Assembly (NCBI GenBank): GCA_035275805.1
Contig: DATEMG010000381.1
Coordinates: forward strand, 1-6,058
Length of the DNA: 6,058 nucleotides
Direction: 5' to 3'
From: JAJVID01 sp035275805
GTDB lineage: Bacteria; Acidobacteriota; Blastocatellia; RBC074
The first letter of the stretch is position 1, and every line of letters starts with the position of its first letter. The position numbers and the translations under genes were made by a program. A model generated the notes under the pieces. It ran no database searches. It saw only the letters and a program-made list of their open reading frames with translations, and had not been told where the DNA came from. Positions 4,689 to 6,058 of this stretch are shown piece by piece.

Positions 4689-6058
4689 CGCGTATCAATC
4701 CTTGGCCAGTCTCTTAACACTTTCACTGTCTTTCAGCCTGGTGTCCGCCGTTTCCCCTCGCCGGGCTGGAGGTTCTTTCGGCTTATTACAGCAGTCGCCT
4801 CAACAGTCGCGTGATAAGGCGAGTGGGGGCGGCGATGAAAAGGAAGTCCGCGCGCTTGAAGCAGGTAAGTCGATCAAGGACGAGTTAGCCGGTGGGGGCC
4901 GGCATGCCTATCGGATCAGTCTGGGCGCTGATCAGTTCCTGAAGGTAGTCGTCGAGCAGCAAGGCATCGATTTAGTAGCGCAAGTGTCAGGGCCGGATGG
5001 GAAGCAGATCGTGGAGTTCGACTCCGAAAGCAGGTTACAGGGGCAGGAAGAAGTATCACTTGTGGCCGAAGCGGCGGGAGCTTTCCAATTGATCGTACGC
5101 CCAAAACAGAATGGAGCGCCCTCCGGAAGCTATGAGATTCGGGTCGAGGAGTTGCGCGTCGCGACAGAAACTGACCGCGCTTTGCATGACGCGCGCAAGC
5201 AGTTTGAGGAGGCGCTGAAACTGCAACGCGCAGGCAAGTATGGCGATGCGCTTCCATTGGCCGAACGTGTATTGGAGATTCGCGAAAGACACCTGGGTAC
5301 TGAACACCGTGATGTCGCCGCCGCCATCAATAGTCTGGCCGGCGTTTACTCTGGCAGAGGCGAGTACGTTAAGGCAATGTCGCTCTGCCGGCGCGCGCTG
5401 GACATCCGGGAGAAGGCGCTGGGCAAAGATCATCCGGACACCGCCCAAACCATAAACAGCCTGGCGGCGATCTATTCCTTTCAGGGTAAGTACGCGGAGG
5501 CCGAACCGCTCTACAATCGAGCTCTCGACATCCGGGAGAAGGCGCTGGGCAAAGATCATCCGGACACCGCCCAAAGCCTTAACAACGTGGGGGTCATCTA
5601 CGTCGCGCAGGGGAAGTACGTGGAGGCCGAACCGCTCCACAGGCGCTCTCTCGACATTCGTGAGAAGACGCTGGGCAAAGATCATCCGGACACCGCCCAA
5701 AGCCTTAACAACGTGGGACTCGTCTACGACTACCTGGGGAAGTACGAGGAGGCCGAGCCGTTCTACAAGCGCTCTCTCGACATTCGTGAGAAGACGCTAG
5801 GCAAAGATCATCCCTCCACCGCCATCAGTCTCAACAACCTGGCAACGCTCTACACTTTGCAGGGGAAATTCGAGGAGGCCGAGCCGCTCTACAGGCGCTC
5901 TCTCGACATCCGTGAGAAGGCGCTGGGCAAAGACCATCCTTCCACCGCCACCGGCGTCAGCAACCTGGCGCGCATCTACGAGGTGAAGGAGAAGTACGCG
6001 GATGCCGAGTCGCTCTACAAGCGCGCTCTCGATATCTTCGAGAAGACGCTGGGCAAAG
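4624..6058 (+). CDS. Exported TPR protein with N-terminal beta-rich domain (partial; probable CHAT-family protein)
   Basis: At least 478 residues, running open off the right edge. Residues 1-25 are strongly basic (RRR at 11-13 and 18-20) and are followed by a hydrophobic stretch at about 26-42 ending in VSA, a plausible signal peptide. A Gln/Gly/Ser-rich linker follows. Residues about 74-177 form a beta-rich domain that begins VRALEAGKSI. It contains HAYRISL, a FLKVVVEQQGIDL stretch, SGPDGK, LVAEAAGAFQL and YEIRVEEL, and resembles PPC-like beta-sandwiches found on exported proteins. From about residue 193 come 42-residue TPR units at 193, 235, 277, 319, 361, 403 and 445 (the last cut). They have the NLA-x-x-Y, G-K-Y-x-E-A-E and LDIREK-x-LGKDHP pattern of kinesin light chain-type repeats (TPR_10/TPR_12), used for protein binding. 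Acidobacterial proteins with this order commonly end in a CHAT cysteine-protease-like domain. That is inference here, since the 3' part is missing. Whether the mature protein is periplasmic or secreted is unclear. Confidence 0.85.
   Translation, partial: MMYKMRLQNKRRRALELRRRFDAYQSLASLLTLSLSFSLVSAVSPRRAGGSFGLLQQSPQQSRDKASGGGDEKEVRALEAGKSIKDELAGGGRHAYRISLGADQFLKVVVEQQGIDLVAQVSGPDGKQIVEFDSESRLQGQEEVSLVAEAAGAFQLIVRPKQNGAPSGSYEIRVEELRVATETDRALHDARKQFEEALKLQRAGKYGDALPLAERVLEIRERHLGTEHRDVAAAINSLAGVYSGRGEYVKAMSLCRRALDIREKALGKDHPDTAQTINSLAAIYSFQGKYAEAEPLYNRALDIREKALGKDHPDTAQSLNNVGVIYVAQGKYVEAEPLHRRSLDIREKTLGKDHPDTAQSLNNVGLVYDYLGKYEEAEPFYKRSLDIREKTLGKDHPSTAISLNNLATLYTLQGKFEEAEPLYRRSLDIREKALGKDHPSTATGVSNLARIYEVKEKYADAESLYKRALDIFEKTLGK
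5275..6058 (+). repeat. 126-bp tandem repeat array encoding 42-aa TPR units
   Basis: The LDIREK-type boundary recurs at 5275, 5401, 5527, 5653, 5779, 5905 and 6031, exactly 126 bp apart each time with no indels. Adjacent units share long identical DNA: 5401-5449 equals 5527-5575, and 5543-5591 equals 5669-5717 (49 bp each). The first unit (5275) is much more diverged, as is the helix-A part of each unit. The pattern points to recent unit duplication or gene conversion within the gene. The array continues past the window edge. Confidence 0.9.

Noticed and set aside
4568..4840. Loose direct repeat: ggcgagtggg followed by gcgatgaaa at 4568-4600 and again at 4818-4840
   Set aside because: The exact matches are only 10 and 9 bases with different spacing between them, so chance in G-rich DNA explains them well enough.
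5056..5700. 214-codon minus-strand frame with repeated GGVRMIFAQRLL units
   Set aside because: It is the antisense translation of the 126-bp TPR repeats. The regularity comes from the plus-strand array, and the plus frame has a clear TPR consensus.

Overview
The window (6058 bases) looks like a chromosomal segment of a GC-rich bacterium, most likely an Acidobacteriota member of the Blastocatellia or Vicinamibacteria type. This placement is inference from gene content. It rests on a secreted TPR protein with an N-terminal beta-rich domain of a kind I associate with acidobacterial CHAT proteins, a DUF5009/HGSNAT-like membrane protein, a remnant of a CadC-type winged-helix start, and a 'cgcaaaggcgcaaagg' interspersed repeat. 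No rRNA, tRNA, CRISPR array or transposase gene was seen.

Region 1 (39-3947) is a tight three-gene plus-strand cluster. It encodes a polytopic membrane protein of the DUF5009/heparan-alpha-glucosaminide N-acetyltransferase-like family, a two-domain cytoplasmic protein (dienelactone hydrolase plus SnoaL/NTF2-like domain), and an APC-superfamily amino acid or amine permease. The gaps are 14 nt and then an 8-nt overlap, each start has a Shine-Dalgarno-like sequence 8 nt upstream, and the genes are very probably co-transcribed. The shared substrate is not evident. A hydrolase next to a transporter suggests uptake and modification of a small organic molecule, but that is inference.

Region 2 (3948-4623) is a gene-poor, clearly AT-richer stretch. 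Just after the permease it holds a nearly perfect 28-bp inverted repeat (3979-4006 / 4032-4059) built from an 8-nt word, resembling REP/REPIN-type interspersed palindromes. Further on are two small palindromes (4147-4176). At 4479-4688 a short reading frame begins like a CadC/OmpR-type winged-helix regulator but loses the similarity after about 27 residues. I read it as a gene remnant.

Region 3 (4624-6058, open at the right edge) is the 5' part of a large exported TPR protein. It has a basic N-terminus with a signal sequence, a beta-rich domain, and at least seven 42-residue kinesin-light-chain-type TPR units. Their DNA repeats at an exact 126-bp period with 49-bp identical tracts. Relatives with this N-terminal arrangement often end in a CHAT (caspase-like) protease domain, which would lie beyond the window.
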